The notes under the pieces: generated by a model
The model's input: the letters and a program-made list of their open reading frames with translations, nothing else
Database searches by the model: none
Told to the model about the DNA's origin: nothing
Shown here: positions 12,953 to 13,028 of the stretch, piece after piece
Layout of the letters: every line of letters begins with the position of its first letter
Position numbering within the stretch: position 1 is the stretch's first letter
Translations under genes and position numbers: made by a program
NCBI GenBank assembly: GCA_020343575.1
Contig: CP070801.1
Location: 299,974 to 313,001, forward strand
Direction: 5' to 3'
Source of the DNA: Candidatus Aenigmatarchaeota archaeon
GTDB taxonomy: Archaea; Aenigmatarchaeota; Aenigmatarchaeia; QMZP01
DNA: 13,028 nucleotides

Positions 12953-13028
12953 CTACTTCTTTTTGTCGGTTATTTTCTTCGGTCTGGTACCCTTCTTAAC
13001 CATGCTCAATATCTTGTCTGGGTCCCTG
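12953..13028 (-). CDS. C-terminal end of an unidentified basic protein, cut by window edge
   Basis: The minus strand is open from the window edge to TAG at 12953. The 24 visible residues read RDPDKILSMVKKG, then TRPKKITDKKK, a strongly basic tail. Codons use AAG, AGA/AGG and ATA like the core genes, and the stop is 48 bases before the truD ATG. Basic tails of this sort are common in archaeal RNA-binding and ribosomal proteins. Too little is present to name it. Confidence 0.45.
   Translation of the reverse strand, partial: RDPDKILSMVKKGTRPKKITDKKK

Overview
The window comes from an archaeal chromosome or contig. It carries Rpo7 (RpoE'), Spt4, the archaeal/eukaryotic-type ribosomal proteins S24e and S27ae, eIF1A, a Dim2/Krr1-type KH protein, an archaeal-style TruD and a DUF63 membrane protein. 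TATA-like boxes precede many genes, and AGA/AGG dominates the arginine codons of the core genes. The lineage cannot be fixed from these genes alone; a euryarchaeal or DPANN-type archaeon fits best.

Layout. (1) 1-2702: a large extracytoplasmic protein, cut by the window edge, with a CARDB-like region, a small Cys-rich module and an SLT/lysozyme-like domain. It converges on a Tat-exported protein of unknown function. (2) 2801-5128: a DUF63 membrane protein diverges from an endonuclease IV-like TIM-barrel protein, which is translationally coupled (ATGA) to an archaeal cytidylate kinase. (3) 5129-5768: 640 bases without a protein gene but dense with hairpins. These include two diverged ~100-base tandem units whose closing stems are conserved and show one compensatory base-pair change, behind a TATA-like box. 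This is the most unusual part of the window and could be an undescribed structured RNA or a long leader. (4) 5769-7765: an acyl-CoA dehydrogenase followed by three or four very small, mostly membrane proteins with strong Shine-Dalgarno sites and a bacterial-looking hairpin/T-tract terminator. Codon use differs from the neighbours, so this block, perhaps with region 3, looks acquired. (5) 7858-9379: an information-processing cluster, rpo7-spt4-rps24e plus rps27ae. (6) 9387-12953, all minus strand: eIF1A, a small Cys-rich membrane protein and the KH protein in one coupled operon; a 57-residue zinc-ribbon protein; a membrane-anchored GATase-like protein; TruD; and the basic C-terminal tail of another gene running off the window.

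The core blocks serve transcription, translation and ribosome/tRNA maturation. The accessory parts are the exported SLT protein, the Tat protein and the acyl-CoA dehydrogenase island with its structured upstream region. All homology statements are by eye; no search was run.
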